Positions 55,129-63,972 of a stretch of 64,000 bases of DNA are shown piece by piece. The position numbers were made by a program, and so were the translations under genes. Source of the DNA: Sphingobacteriales bacterium (GTDB lineage: Bacteria; Bacteroidota; Bacteroidia; Chitinophagales; JADIYW01). Location: contig JADKIQ010000005.1 of NCBI GenBank assembly GCA_016721245.1, forward strand, positions 1-64,000. The letters run 5' to 3'. How positions within the stretch are numbered: the stretch's first letter is position 1; each line of letters opens with the position of its first letter. The notes beneath the pieces are model-generated. The model made no database searches. It saw only the letters and a program-made list of their open reading frames with translations, and was not told where the DNA came from.

Positions 55129-55815
55129 TTACTGTTCTTCAAATTTGTATCCGATACCTTTTACTGTTTTGATTAAATCTTCGCCTAATTTTTCACGTAA
55201 TTTTCGGATGTGTACGTCAATCGTTCTGTCGCCGACAATAATATCACGACCCCAGATTTCATTCAAGATTTCATCACGTTTGAAAACTTTACCCGGTTTG
55301 GAAGCCAGTAAATACAATAATTCAAATTCTTTACGTGGAACAGCCATTTCTTTACCATTAAAGATAATTAAGTAACGTTCTCTGTCTATTTGAATATTTC
55401 CTACATCTAAGAAAGTAGATTTTGATTCTTTCGCTTCGTATCTTCTCAATAATGCTTTTAATCGGCTAACCAATACTCTTGGTTTGATAGGTTTGCTGAT
55501 ATAGTCATCCGCGCCTGTTTCAAAGCCCGCTATCTGAGAGTAATCTTCTGTTCTTGCTGTTAAGAATGCAATAATCGTGTGCTCAAACTGAGGCATTTCA
55601 CGCATCGTTCTGCAAGCTTCAATACCATCCATTTCAGGCATCATTACATCTAATAAAACAATATCAGGTTGGTTTTTCTTTGCTTTTTCCAAAGCCTGTT
55701 TACCATTTTCAGCAGTTTCTACTAAAAATCCTTCTTTTTCTAAGTTGTAACTCAGGAATTCAAGAATATCCGGTTCGTCATCGACTACCAGGATTTTAAA
55801 AATTTTTTCAGCCAT
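55129..55815 (-). CDS. OmpR/PhoB-family response regulator
   Basis: A 228-residue regulator: receiver domain (VVDDEPDILEF acidic pocket, VLLDVMMPEMDG with phospho-Asp, ADDYISKPIKPRVL with the conserved Lys) and a winged-helix DNA-binding domain (FELLYLLASKPGKVFKRDEI, GDRTIDVHIRKLREKLGED, IKTVKGIGYKF). Pairs with the PhoR-like kinase downstream. TTAAC direct repeats 11 bases apart lie just upstream of the start and could be its own operator. Confidence 0.95.
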   Translation of the reverse strand: MAEKIFKILVVDDEPDILEFLSYNLEKEGFLVETAENGKQALEKAKKNQPDIVLLDVMMPEMDGIEACRTMREMPQFEHTIIAFLTARTEDYSQIAGFETGADDYISKPIKPRVLVSRLKALLRRYEAKESKSTFLDVGNIQIDRERYLIIFNGKEMAVPRKEFELLYLLASKPGKVFKRDEILNEIWGRDIIVGDRTIDVHIRKLREKLGEDLIKTVKGIGYKFEEQ

Positions 55816-55837
55816 TTGTTATAGGATATTTATTGTG

Positions 55838-55853
55838 TTAACGCTAAATTAAC
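55838..55853 (-). promoter_or_regulatory. Candidate PhoB-type direct-repeat operator
   Basis: TTAAC at 55838-55842 and 55849-55853, an 11-base period as in Pho boxes (7-base half-sites with 4-base spacers), 23 bases upstream of the response-regulator ATG. Autoregulation is inferred. Confidence 0.4.
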
Positions 55854-55967
55854 ATAATTTTTTCAATCTACCAATTTTCTCGACAAACATATTAATTTTA
55901 TCGTGTTTTAGTATGTATTTTTACGTTTTATTATTAACAATCACTATTTTAAACAAATAACAACTGC

Positions 55968-56828
55968 ATGAAGGGAATTATTCTGGCCGGCGGCTCCGGC
56001 ACACGTCTTTATCCTATTACTTACGCAATCAGCAAGCAGATTATGCCAATCTATGATAAACCGATGATATATTATCCGTTGTCGGTGCTGATGCAGGCAG
56101 GAATCAATGAAATACTTATTATATCTACTCCGCATGATATGCCAAATTTCCAGAGGCTCTTGGGTGATGGCAAAATTTATGGTTGTAATTTCCAATATGC
56201 CATTCAGGAAGTACCGAATGGATTGGCACAGGCTTTTGTTATTGGTAAAGAATTTATCGGGAACGACAAAGTAGCGCTGATTTTAGGCGACAATATTTTT
56301 TATGGTTCTGGTTTAATGGATTTGCTGACAAAAAATAATGACCCGGATGGAGGTGTTATCTATGCCTATCATGTTTCTGATCCGAAAAGCTACGGTGTAG
56401 TTGAGTTTGATGCTGATTTTAATGCTGTTTCAATTGAAGAAAAACCAGCTGTTCCAAAATCAAATTATGCGGTACCCGGTTTATATTTTTATGATAATGA
56501 AGTGATAAAAATTGCAGAAGAACTGAAACCAAGTCCGCGTGGTGAATACGAAATTACGGACGTCAATAAAATCTATTTAGAACGCGGCAAATTAAAAGTA
56601 GGCATTCTGGACAGAGGAACCGCCTGGTTAGACACCGGTACGTTTGATTCATTGATGCAGGCATCGCAATTTGTACAGGTAATAGAACAGCGACAAGGCT
56701 TGAAAGTGGGTTGTATAGAAGAAGTAGCGTACCGTAAAGGATTTATCACAGAACAGCAATTGCGGGATATTGCACAGCCATTATTAAAGAGTGGCTACGG
56801 ACAATATTTGCTGGATATCTTAAAATAG
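55968..56828 (+). CDS. rfbA: Glucose-1-phosphate thymidylyltransferase
   Basis: Makes dTDP-glucose from glucose-1-phosphate and dTTP, first step to dTDP-rhamnose. 286 residues with [20 protein letters not shown] then [20 protein letters not shown] (substrate loop), [10 protein letters not shown] and [19 protein letters not shown], all characteristic. rfbB, C and D are not in the window. galE follows 87 bases on. Divergent from the response regulator across 152 bases. Confidence 0.97.
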   Translation: MKGIILAGGSGTRLYPITYAISKQIMPIYDKPMIYYPLSVLMQAGINEILIISTPHDMPNFQRLLGDGKIYGCNFQYAIQEVPNGLAQAFVIGKEFIGNDKVALILGDNIFYGSGLMDLLTKNNDPDGGVIYAYHVSDPKSYGVVEFDADFNAVSIEEKPAVPKSNYAVPGLYFYDNEVIKIAEELKPSPRGEYEITDVNKIYLERGKLKVGILDRGTAWLDTGTFDSLMQASQFVQVIEQRQGLKVGCIEEVAYRKGFITEQQLRDIAQPLLKSGYGQYLLDILK

Positions 56829-56915
56829 CAATGAGTAATTAGTAAATTAGGTTGTGACATGACATTAAAACAATCATTCTTTAATTCTACAACTCAACAA
56901 TTCTACAATTAATAC

Positions 56916-57938
56916 ATGAAAGTAATCGTTACTGGCGGCACGGGCTATATAGGTTCACATACGATTGTGGATTTGATGCAAAACGGATTTGAAGTCGTCT
57001 GTATTGATAATTTAATGCGCTCAAAAGAATATGCACTTAGCGGAATAGAAAAAATCACCGGCACAAAACCTGTTTTTCATTACATTGATTTGTGTAATAA
57101 GGACGCCACCTTTGATGTAATATCCGGACACAAAGATGCTGTTGGTATCATACATTTTGCCGCATTAAAATCTGTACCGGAATCGGTAGAACAACCCTTG
57201 CTCTATTACCACAACAATGTAGACTCCTTGCTCAATATTTTAGCCGCTGTTAAAGAATTTGATATTCCGAATTTTGTTTTTTCGTCTTCTTGTTCGGTGT
57301 ATGGCAATGCTGAAGAACTACCTGTAACAGAACACACCCTGATGCAAAAAGCGGAGAGCCCGTATGCACATACCAAACAGATTGGTGAAGATATTATCCG
57401 CAATTTTTCAAAAGTACATGCTTCGCAACATATTTTACTGCGCTATTTTAATCCGATTGGTGCGCACCCTTCTTCGTTTATTGGTGAAATACCTATATAC
57501 AAACCCAATAACCTGGTGCCCTATATTACACAAACAGCCATTGGCAAATTGCAGCAAATGACGGTCTTCGGCGATGATTACGAAACGCGTGACGGCAGCT
57601 GCATCCGCGATTACATACATGTATGCGATATTGCACATGCACACACTTTAGCTTTACAGCATTTGCTGAATAAGGAAAATGAAAGCAACATCGAAGTATT
57701 CAATTTAGGTACCGGCATGGGTGTTTCTGTGCTGGAGGTTATAGAAGCCTTTGAAAAAGTAAGCGGACAAAAATTAAACTATACCATTGGCCCGCGCCGT
57801 GCGGGCGATGTGGTAGCCGTATATGCCGACAATACCAAAGCAGCAGTGCGCTTAGGCTGGAAATGCCAATATTCCTTAGAAGACGCGATGCTAAGCGCGT
57901 GGAATTGGGAATTGAAGATGAAGGAGTTAGGGTTGTAG
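56916..57938 (+). CDS. galE: UDP-glucose 4-epimerase
   Basis: Interconverts UDP-glucose and UDP-galactose with bound NAD+. 340 residues, short-chain dehydrogenase fold: VTGGTGYIGSHTIVDLMQNG (NAD site), VFSSSCSVYGNAEELP, SPYAHTKQIGEDI (Tyr-x3-Lys), RYFNPIGAHPS, DGSCIRDYIHVCDIA, and RRAGDVVAVYADNTKA near the end. Normal length. Nucleotide-sugar supply together with rfbA suits the glycan operons in the window. Confidence 0.96.
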   Translation: MKVIVTGGTGYIGSHTIVDLMQNGFEVVCIDNLMRSKEYALSGIEKITGTKPVFHYIDLCNKDATFDVISGHKDAVGIIHFAALKSVPESVEQPLLYYHNNVDSLLNILAAVKEFDIPNFVFSSSCSVYGNAEELPVTEHTLMQKAESPYAHTKQIGEDIIRNFSKVHASQHILLRYFNPIGAHPSSFIGEIPIYKPNNLVPYITQTAIGKLQQMTVFGDDYETRDGSCIRDYIHVCDIAHAHTLALQHLLNKENESNIEVFNLGTGMGVSVLEVIEAFEKVSGQKLNYTIGPRRAGDVVAVYADNTKAAVRLGWKCQYSLEDAMLSAWNWELKMKELGL

Positions 57939-58052
57939 AAAATGAAAAAATTCCAATTTATTTCTTTCATTTATTAATGATTCACAGTAATTGTCTGTTT
58001 TGAAGCAAGAGAACGAAATAAAAGAATTATCAAATTACACCATTTAAAATCC

Positions 58053-58075
58053 GATGACCACATAAAGTGGTCATC
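58053..58075. terminator. Perfect hairpin after the HipA/HIRAN operon
   Basis: GATGACCAC (58053-58061) pairs with GTGGTCATC (58067-58075), loop ATAAA. On the reverse strand it follows the HIRAN gene by 56 bases, with only a weak T-rich tail (GGATTTTAAAT), so it is a probable terminator of that operon. Confidence 0.55.
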
Positions 58076-58130
58076 CATAACAAGGTGCCTCTGTTTCTCA
58101 TGTGGCTGGCTCCATATTGTTTAATAGAGA

Positions 58131-58793
58131 TTATAATGCTATCTTAACGAATAATCGTTTTATATATCCGTTTTGGTCAATTGCTTTTACAGTCAGTTTC
58201 AATTTTTCTGCACCGGGTTCGTAAAATACTCTACAATGGTACTTTTTAACGTACCCTATGAAAATATCATCTTTGAACACTTTTACAGCCCAATTGTCGA
58301 ATTCATTTTCTGGCTCTTTTTCAAACCTTAATTTATCACCAATCTGAATTGTTCCTTTGGTTAATTTTGGGTCATTAACCGATAAAGAAGCCAACTCCGT
58401 TAAAAAATGTAAGTTAGGTATTAATTGATATTCAGCTAAAAATTCAAAGTTGTCCGTAGGAACTAAGCCCTGAGTTTTACCTAATAAATAAAATTTATCA
58501 CTTGTTTTGTCTGTATCTACCTCCCAAAACTTATAAAATGTATCAACATCTGTTCTGTCAGACTTCATTAATCTTTGACCAAATATTTCAGCAACATTCC
58601 CATTGTAAGTTTTGTTCAAATCCTGAAATTCTGTATAGGGTGTGAATCCCTGAGTTTTTTGTAGTTCAAACACATCAGGACTATATTTAAAAACGTGCTT
58701 TCCTTCTGGTGTTTTTTCTAAAATACCAACGGATACACGTCTGTGACCTGTACCTTTTCTCCAAACAAGATGTATTTTATCAAATTCTATCAC
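58131..58793 (-). CDS. HIRAN-domain protein, operon with HipA-like kinase
   Basis: A 220-residue protein. Residues ~128-215 match a HIRAN domain (FLTELASLS, GDKLRFEKEPENEFDNW, AVKVFKDDIFIGYVKKYH), a beta-barrel that binds DNA ends in HLTF and occurs alone or with nucleases in bacteria. Residues ~5-120 (VSVGILEKTPEGKHVFKYSP, LVPTDNFEFL) somewhat resemble the N-terminal HipA/HipS subdomain, which inhibits or couples to the kinase. The start overlaps the kinase stop by 14 bases. Last gene of a four-gene operon. The HipS-like reading is tentative. Confidence 0.72.
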   Translation of the reverse strand: MIEFDKIHLVWRKGTGHRRVSVGILEKTPEGKHVFKYSPDVFELQKTQGFTPYTEFQDLNKTYNGNVAEIFGQRLMKSDRTDVDTFYKFWEVDTDKTSDKFYLLGKTQGLVPTDNFEFLAEYQLIPNLHFLTELASLSVNDPKLTKGTIQIGDKLRFEKEPENEFDNWAVKVFKDDIFIGYVKKYHCRVFYEPGAEKLKLTVKAIDQNGYIKRLFVKIAL

Positions 58794-59868
58794 TGAGTAG
58801 ATCTTTTAATTTTTTGAAACGCAAAGATATAATTTTTATTATTAGCATTTTACGCTTAACAGGAATACAATATTCATTCCATTTTGCCGGTAAGTCCTTA
58901 TCTAAATCATCAAAAATCATTGAAACAACAGACTCATCCCAATTAGATAAAAACACTGCCGACTTGCTTATAGTTTCAATATACGAAGTTTTAACAAGAT
59001 TTTCAATAAGTTTAAAGTGATTTAACTTTATTTTGTCCCAATGTAGCTCTGCAAAACCTTTGTTTATATAATCCTCAAGCGCAAGGTCGTTCTGTAATAA
59101 TAGCTCCACCCTCTCATCTGTCAATTCACGTGCTAATGAACTCCCATTGTCATATATGGGCGCTATAGAGTTGACGTTTGTAAACATTAATTGAGCGTGT
59201 TTGCCTACAATGTTAAGGTCTTTCTTTTTATGGTCGAAAATCGGTCGGGTGAACTGCCTTTTAAGCCATGACATTTTTCCGGTTTCGGCTTCTTTTTTTA
59301 GGTCCTCGTAGGTTTTACTCATTATAGTTGACGTACCAAAGAAAGCCCAATTTTCCTGATGTCTGTCTGTATTTCCAATAAGTGCATCAAATAATATAGT
59401 TTGTAAAAGTTGCTCCCAATAATCGGATAATTTAAAATGACTAATAGTTTGTTCTAATAATTGAAAGGTATATTCTTTTCTCGATGCATAGTTTTCAGGT
59501 ATGAAATTTTCATTTAATGCAGTCATATATCTACCTACTTCTATAAGCTGAATATCATCAGTTATGTTCATTTTGGGGCTTAAACACCCTATTTCTTCAC
59601 CAAAAACTGCAATATCGTATCTCAGCATATTTAATCCTAAAGCCTTGCCTAATTGATATGCAATAATTTCATTCCAAAATTCATATTTATATTCTTTTGC
59701 GGGTTTGCCTTCTTTTGCAGGTTTCTTTTCAGAACATTTGAAATAATATTCTGTCCCGTCCGGCTTTTGCAATACTTTTTTTGCACGTGTTCCACCACTA
59801 CTATACCAAGGTTGTTCTTGCCAATCAGATGCATCAATAAATTTTATATCTATTTTCATTTCACTCAT
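58780..59868 (-). CDS. HipA-like Ser/Thr kinase
   Basis: A 362-residue protein with the HipA/PI-kinase-like catalytic core: YYFKCSEKKP (ATP-binding Lys near 44), EIIAYQLGKALGL (Glu near 67), DALIGNTDRHQENWAFF (residues 161-177, catalytic Asp and Asn) and IAPIYDNGSSL (237-245, metal-binding Asp). The N-terminal HipA subdomain 1 is not fused; the HIRAN gene downstream may provide it, as HipS does for HipT in three-gene HipBST modules. ATG 59868 overlaps the upstream stop as ATGA. Likely toxin or effector kinase; target unknown. Confidence 0.82.
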   Translation of the reverse strand: MSEMKIDIKFIDASDWQEQPWYSSGGTRAKKVLQKPDGTEYYFKCSEKKPAKEGKPAKEYKYEFWNEIIAYQLGKALGLNMLRYDIAVFGEEIGCLSPKMNITDDIQLIEVGRYMTALNENFIPENYASRKEYTFQLLEQTISHFKLSDYWEQLLQTILFDALIGNTDRHQENWAFFGTSTIMSKTYEDLKKEAETGKMSWLKRQFTRPIFDHKKKDLNIVGKHAQLMFTNVNSIAPIYDNGSSLARELTDERVELLLQNDLALEDYINKGFAELHWDKIKLNHFKLIENLVKTSYIETISKSAVFLSNWDESVVSMIFDDLDKDLPAKWNEYCIPVKRKMLIIKIISLRFKKLKDLLSDRI

Positions 59869-60107
59869 TTACGTTTGTATCTTACAGGTTTTCCAAATCG
59901 TCTATTTTCATCCATTTGACGAAGATGATTCATTAATTCTTTTTTATTTGCTTGTCTTTTTAATGCAATACTTTGACCTTTAGTTGGTGGTTTGTCATTT
60001 TCCTCTATTTCCTTTATAATAGTTTCCAAAACCTCGTTACAAGATTTAAGTTGTGTTTGTACTTGGTAAACCTTTTTTAGGTCTCCTGTTTTTTTGTTTG
60101 TTAGCAT
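59865..60107 (-). CDS. Small basic protein in HipA-like operon, 80 aa
   Basis: A charged helical protein (MLTNKKTGDLKKVYQVQTQL, EVLETIIKEIEENDKPP, IALKRQANKKELMNHLRQMD) with a basic C-terminus. There is no clear helix-turn-helix, so it is not obviously a HipB-type repressor, though it could bind nucleic acid or a partner. Coupled to the kinase gene by an ATGA overlap and 21 bases after the upstream gene; its close coupling suggests that it is part of the same complex. Confidence 0.7.
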   Translation of the reverse strand: MLTNKKTGDLKKVYQVQTQLKSCNEVLETIIKEIEENDKPPTKGQSIALKRQANKKELMNHLRQMDENRRFGKPVRYKRK

Positions 60108-60128
60108 AAAGTATCTTTTTGCAAATCT

Positions 60129-60971
60129 TCAATCATTTAATCCTATTATTTTAATCATTGCTAAATCATGTAATTTTTCAGATTCCTTTAGCAGTTTTTT
60201 TAGTTTAATTTTCTCTTCTTTAATTTTTTTTTGAGTATGTGTTTTGTTTTTGTCGATCCGTGAATAGTCAATTAAATTTTTCAGTTTTTCATCTAATTGT
60301 TTTATCAATTCAACTCTGTAGTTTTTATCATGTACAAGATACTTTATAGCATGTTTTACCATTTGAATTAATAATATTTTTGCCTTTTCTTCATATTCAT
60401 TTAGAATATTCAGCAAATTATATTTTAAGATTTTACCATGTTGGCTTAAAGCACTAATATTATTTCCAGTTTCTTCTAAAAAACATTGATAAATACGAAA
60501 ACTTGTTTTCGTTTCATTTTCTAATATTGTCGTGTCGTATTGGTAATCTAAAGTATGCGCTCCTGCTATGTTTCTAAGTTTGTAAATATCAAGTTGTTTG
60601 AATAAATTAGTTACGTCATCTCTTGAAGAATAATTTAATAAACATGCCAACTCTTCAAAAGCACTTATCTGTAAATATACTGCATTTAAAATGCCATATA
60701 ATCTTAAATACATTCCATTGGAATCCCTATTTCCATTACTTAAATCTCCTAACTGATATTCAAAGGCGCTAATAATAGCGAATTCTGTATCATCTAACAA
60801 ATCAATAGAAGCCCTATATCTTTTCCAGTCTGTTTTGCTTTGAAACTTTAAGCGTCTTGCAAACTGTTTTTCAAAATCATCACCTTGCTTTACTTCATTT
60901 CCGGCAATGTCAAGAATATGTCTTAGAAAGTATGTTATTTCTTCTTTATGTACAATTTCTTTTTTTGCCAT
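60129..60971 (-). CDS. Helical protein with HEPN-like RNase motif
   Basis: A 280-residue all-helical, cytoplasmic protein. YGILNAVYLQISAFEELACL and KQLDIYKLRNIAGAHTLDYQ contain RNIAGAH, an R-x5-H motif in the Arg-Asn-x4-His form typical of HEPN ribonucleases (R133, H139). The C-terminal ~90 residues form a Lys-rich coiled coil (KTHTQKKIKEEKIKLKKLLK). The start ATG 60971 (MAKKEIVHKEE) is chosen over an in-frame ATG at 61025, which would add an 18-residue tail. First gene of the operon. The HEPN call rests on the motif and helicity alone. Confidence 0.65.
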   Translation of the reverse strand: MAKKEIVHKEEITYFLRHILDIAGNEVKQGDDFEKQFARRLKFQSKTDWKRYRASIDLLDDTEFAIISAFEYQLGDLSNGNRDSNGMYLRLYGILNAVYLQISAFEELACLLNYSSRDDVTNLFKQLDIYKLRNIAGAHTLDYQYDTTILENETKTSFRIYQCFLEETGNNISALSQHGKILKYNLLNILNEYEEKAKILLIQMVKHAIKYLVHDKNYRVELIKQLDEKLKNLIDYSRIDKNKTHTQKKIKEEKIKLKKLLKESEKLHDLAMIKIIGLND

Positions 60972-61258
60972 TGTTAAGATTTTTGTCAGATTTTCAGAAT
61001 AATACAATTTTTTACTAAAATACAAAAAACATTAATAAGTTGGCAGATTAGAGTGTTTAGGTGGCTTTATAAGCTTAGATTTCGTTCGTATGCCTGCTAT
61101 TTTTTCTGTTTGTTTTATAATAGTATTTTATCTGCGCACACATTCAAACCCCACCTAGTGGTTTTCCCTGAACTTTATATATCGCATTTTACCCTGAGGT
61201 AATAGCGTTCGTTATTGCTGAATTTTACATCATTCAATAACAACTAAAAATACAAGTC

Positions 61259-61666
61259 ATGAAATCATCTATCATCAAAATCGCAGTCAGCATCATTGTC
61301 CTACTTTCTTCCTTCAGTTTACAATCCTGCAAAAAAGAAGCAACGGAAATTGCACCCGTAAACAACACCATCATCGGGAAATGGAGAGCCGTAAACGGCA
61401 ACAGAACCACGGAACGTGAGTTTGTAAAAGGTACCGACGAACTGCACGGATCCGGAAATGTGAAAATCACCACCACCAGTATCGGAAACTCTGTAACGAT
61501 ATCCACCGCTCCTTTTACCTGGGATATTTCCCGCAACGTTCTTCATATCAACAACATTGCGGATGTAGAATTTATATTTCAGATTTCAGAAGACGGCAGC
61601 CGCATGATATTCTTTGATGTCGTAAACAGAGATCAGGTTTCGGCTACCTTCGAGCGAATTAATTAA
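61259..61666 (+). CDS. Lipocalin-like lipoprotein, 135 aa
   Basis: Signal MKSSIIKIAVSIIVLLSSFS then LQSC gives a lipid-anchored protein. IIGKWRAVNGNRTTEREFVK at residues ~38-57 and alternating strands ending QVSATFERIN fit the small lipocalin-like lipoproteins common in Bacteroidota. Function unknown. Separated by 287 AT-rich bases from the HEPN-motif gene; I see no clear promoter element there. Convergent with the PAP2 gene with a shared terminator. Confidence 0.8.
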   Translation: MKSSIIKIAVSIIVLLSSFSLQSCKKEATEIAPVNNTIIGKWRAVNGNRTTEREFVKGTDELHGSGNVKITTTSIGNSVTISTAPFTWDISRNVLHINNIADVEFIFQISEDGSRMIFFDVVNRDQVSATFERIN

Positions 61667-61676
61667 AAAAAGGCAG

Positions 61677-61713
61677 AAATGAAAACAGGACTCAGCGCCT
61701 GTTTTCATTTTTT
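61677..61713. terminator. Intrinsic terminator between convergent genes
   Basis: AAATGAAAACAGG (61677-61689) pairs with CCTGTTTTCATTT (61698-61710), then more T's. It includes the stop region of the PAP2 gene at 61692 and may serve both strands. Confidence 0.8.
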
Positions 61714-62534
61714 AGCTGATACCCATTTAATTTTTTCTTTTCCCGATGTATTACCCACTCCCGCATGCTAATCGCCAGCAGCATCCATAGCAAGCCAAGC
61801 GAATAACCGGCCATTACATCACTTACATAATGCACACATAAATACAAACGGCTGAAACCCAGCAGTCCAATAAACACGATAGCGGCCATCATCCATCTGA
61901 ATTTGGATGCATATCTTTTCCGGGAACGGATAATGGCATAAAAAAGCACGCCGTAAAAAGCTACCGATACCGTAGCATGTCCGCTCGGAAAAGAGAAGGA
62001 GGTTTCGGGGTAGTACGAAAAATCTACCGGCCGTATACGATGAAAATAATTCTTGCTCATACCTACTGTAAACTGAGTACCCAACAGTGCAATCCAAACG
62101 GGCAGCAAGTAGGTCTTATGTTTGGTAATAATAAAAAGTACCGTGCTGATAATGGCAATGCTCACCACGCCCCAGAACGAACCGAACATCGTGAAATAGT
62201 AAAATGCTTTGGCAATCCATTCTACGCGCATGCTGTACATCAGTTGCGCAAACGACTGGTCAACCGTTACAATAAAAGAGTTGTGAATAAAGGCATCTAC
62301 AATTTCATCGAGCAACAACAAATTGGCAATAAAGGAAAGCAGCAACAGTGTTAGAGGCAGCTGGATAAATTCGTCGAGCAAAAAACGATGCAACAGAAAA
62401 GTATATACTTTTGGATATTTTGCAGCAAATTTTTTAACTGCTTTGCTGTCTAAAAAAGAGACTACAGCATTATTGAAACCATTTTTAAGACGGTAATATA
62501 ATTTTGCAGCGAGTGAAACAGATTTTTTTAGCAC
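61692..62534 (-). CDS. PAP2-family membrane phosphatase
   Basis: A 280-residue membrane protein with about six helices. The three PAP2 motifs are present: KNYFHRIRPVDF, FSFPSGHATVSVAF and SRLYLCVHYVSDVMAGY (catalytic His and Asp). Members dephosphorylate undecaprenyl pyrophosphate or phosphatidic/phosphatidylglycerol phosphates on the periplasmic side. The start is GTG 62534; no ATG lies near the conserved N-terminus. Confidence 0.9.
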   Translation of the reverse strand: MLKKSVSLAAKLYYRLKNGFNNAVVSFLDSKAVKKFAAKYPKVYTFLLHRFLLDEFIQLPLTLLLLSFIANLLLLDEIVDAFIHNSFIVTVDQSFAQLMYSMRVEWIAKAFYYFTMFGSFWGVVSIAIISTVLFIITKHKTYLLPVWIALLGTQFTVGMSKNYFHRIRPVDFSYYPETSFSFPSGHATVSVAFYGVLFYAIIRSRKRYASKFRWMMAAIVFIGLLGFSRLYLCVHYVSDVMAGYSLGLLWMLLAISMREWVIHREKKKLNGYQLKNENRR

Positions 62535-62613
62535 AGGTAAATATACTACAAAATAGATTGTAAATTAGTTTGAAGCGCAAAAGATGTTAGTTTCATTACG
62601 GCTATTTTAGTTC

Positions 62614-62722
62614 CACATAGACTCGCCTTAGGCGAGTTCTATGTTTTTCTTTCCTCGTATTCAGATACAGTATTGTCTGCAATTGCTTTAGCGTTTAGAC
62701 AGTAAGGCCATGTTTCTATGTG
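62614..62722. repeat. CACATAG/CTATGTG element with strong internal hairpin
   Basis: CACATAG (62614-62620) and CTATGTG (62716-62722) face each other. Within it, ACATAGACTCGCC (62615-62627), loop TTA, GGCGAGTTCTATGT (62631-62644) form a long hairpin followed by TTTTC. Arms are like those at 55003-55121. It could double as a terminator on the + strand. Confidence 0.6.
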
Positions 62723-62735
62723 TTCAATAAATATC

Positions 62736-63575
62736 TCATCCAAACAAAGTCATTTGAATGTTTTCCTCCCTAAAGCTAACACGTTGTATTCCGACAGGCT
62801 TATCTATTGTTTGAGTGACAGTATACACTTCCGTTTCGTTATATCGCGAAGCCACTACCACATTTACATTGCCTGCATGTTGCTTAAATAATTCCATAAC
62901 AAGCTCCGGACAATTATTATGTTTTGACAAATGCGATAAGAGCAAGTGACTCATAAAAGCAGGCTTGTGCTGCAGGAAAAGTTCCAAAGCCTGTGCGTTG
63001 GAAATATGTCCCTTACCGCCTCGTATGCGTTGCTTGAGAAACATCGGATAGCCGCCTTCGTCGAGCATCTTTTCATCGTAATTCGTTTCTAAAAAACAGG
63101 CGTGGCATTGTCTGAAATAATGTATGACTCGCTCACACACCTTGCCGATATCCGTAATCACGCCAACTTTGATATCGTTGCAGGCAATCATAAAACTAAA
63201 GGGATCAATGGCATCGTGGTGTTTTACAAATGGCGTAACGGAAAGACTGCCGATCTGAATCGCTTCATCCGATGTAAAAGTTTGCTGCAAACTCTTTTCA
63301 ATATGAATTTTCGCCTGCCGAATGGTAGAAGGGGTAATGTATACCGGCAGTCTGTATTTTCTGGAAAGCACGGCTGCACCGCTGATATGGTCTGTATGTT
63401 CGTGTGAAATAAAAAGTGCTTTTACGCTGCTCATGGACAAATCCAGCCGGTCCATCCGTCTTTCTATTTCACGGCAGGAAATGCCTGCATCCACGAGTAT
63501 CGCATCATGTTCATTTCCTACATAGTAGCAATTGCCATTACTGCCGGAATTAAGAGAAGTGATAAACAGAGACAT
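62736..63575 (-). CDS. Metallo-beta-lactamase-fold hydrolase (YycJ/WalJ-like)
   Basis: A 279-residue enzyme with FISHEHTDHISGAAVL (HxHxDH zinc motif), LVDAGISCREIE, and later SHLLLSHLSKHNN and TDIGKV. N-terminus LFITSLNSGSNGNCYYVG is characteristic of the YycJ/WalJ family, 5'-3' exonuclease-related hydrolases linked in Firmicutes to the WalKR locus. ATG 63575. Single gene by spacing. Confidence 0.9.
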   Translation of the reverse strand: MSLFITSLNSGSNGNCYYVGNEHDAILVDAGISCREIERRMDRLDLSMSSVKALFISHEHTDHISGAAVLSRKYRLPVYITPSTIRQAKIHIEKSLQQTFTSDEAIQIGSLSVTPFVKHHDAIDPFSFMIACNDIKVGVITDIGKVCERVIHYFRQCHACFLETNYDEKMLDEGGYPMFLKQRIRGGKGHISNAQALELFLQHKPAFMSHLLLSHLSKHNNCPELVMELFKQHAGNVNVVVASRYNETEVYTVTQTIDKPVGIQRVSFREENIQMTLFG

Positions 63576-63725
63576 CCTGCAAAGGAATCAAAATTGTTGC
63601 AGAAATGCATATATGTGGAGACGTTTTTATTCAAAAGCCGAATTTATAGATAAAACCCTACGTATGAAAAATGGAACTGGCAAGTATGGCACAAAGCTTT
63701 ATATTTCACACTATTACATTAATAA

Positions 63726-63972
63726 TTATATAGATAAAAACAGGGTAAAAGTTGAAGCCATTGATAATCCGAGCAGAAAAAAAAGTAATTCTATTATAAA
63801 CGCATAGAACAAACTCATGCGAAATTGTTTCATCAAATAATCTATATCATTTGAAACATTTTTTTTCTTTAATTGCCTTCCATATATTAAATAAAAAATA
63901 TTACCTGCAATAAGTGCTAAAAAATGCAAAAACAGTTAAAAAAGATATTACTGTACCTTTATAAAAAACCAT
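63726..63972 (-). CDS. Small membrane protein, one-base frameshift
   Basis: ATG 63972 opens MVFYKGTVISFLTVFAF; the six-A run at 63919-63924 (one base too many) then breaks the frame. Removing one gives LALIAGNIFYLIYGRQLKKK, then SMASTFTLFLSI, an ~82-residue protein with two hydrophobic helices. Unrecognised family. The sequence upstream of the start runs to the window edge, so nothing can be said of its promoter or neighbours. Confidence 0.45.

Noticed and set aside
59865..60107. HipB-type antitoxin for the 80-residue protein
   Set aside because: Size and position fit, but no helix-turn-helix pattern is visible.
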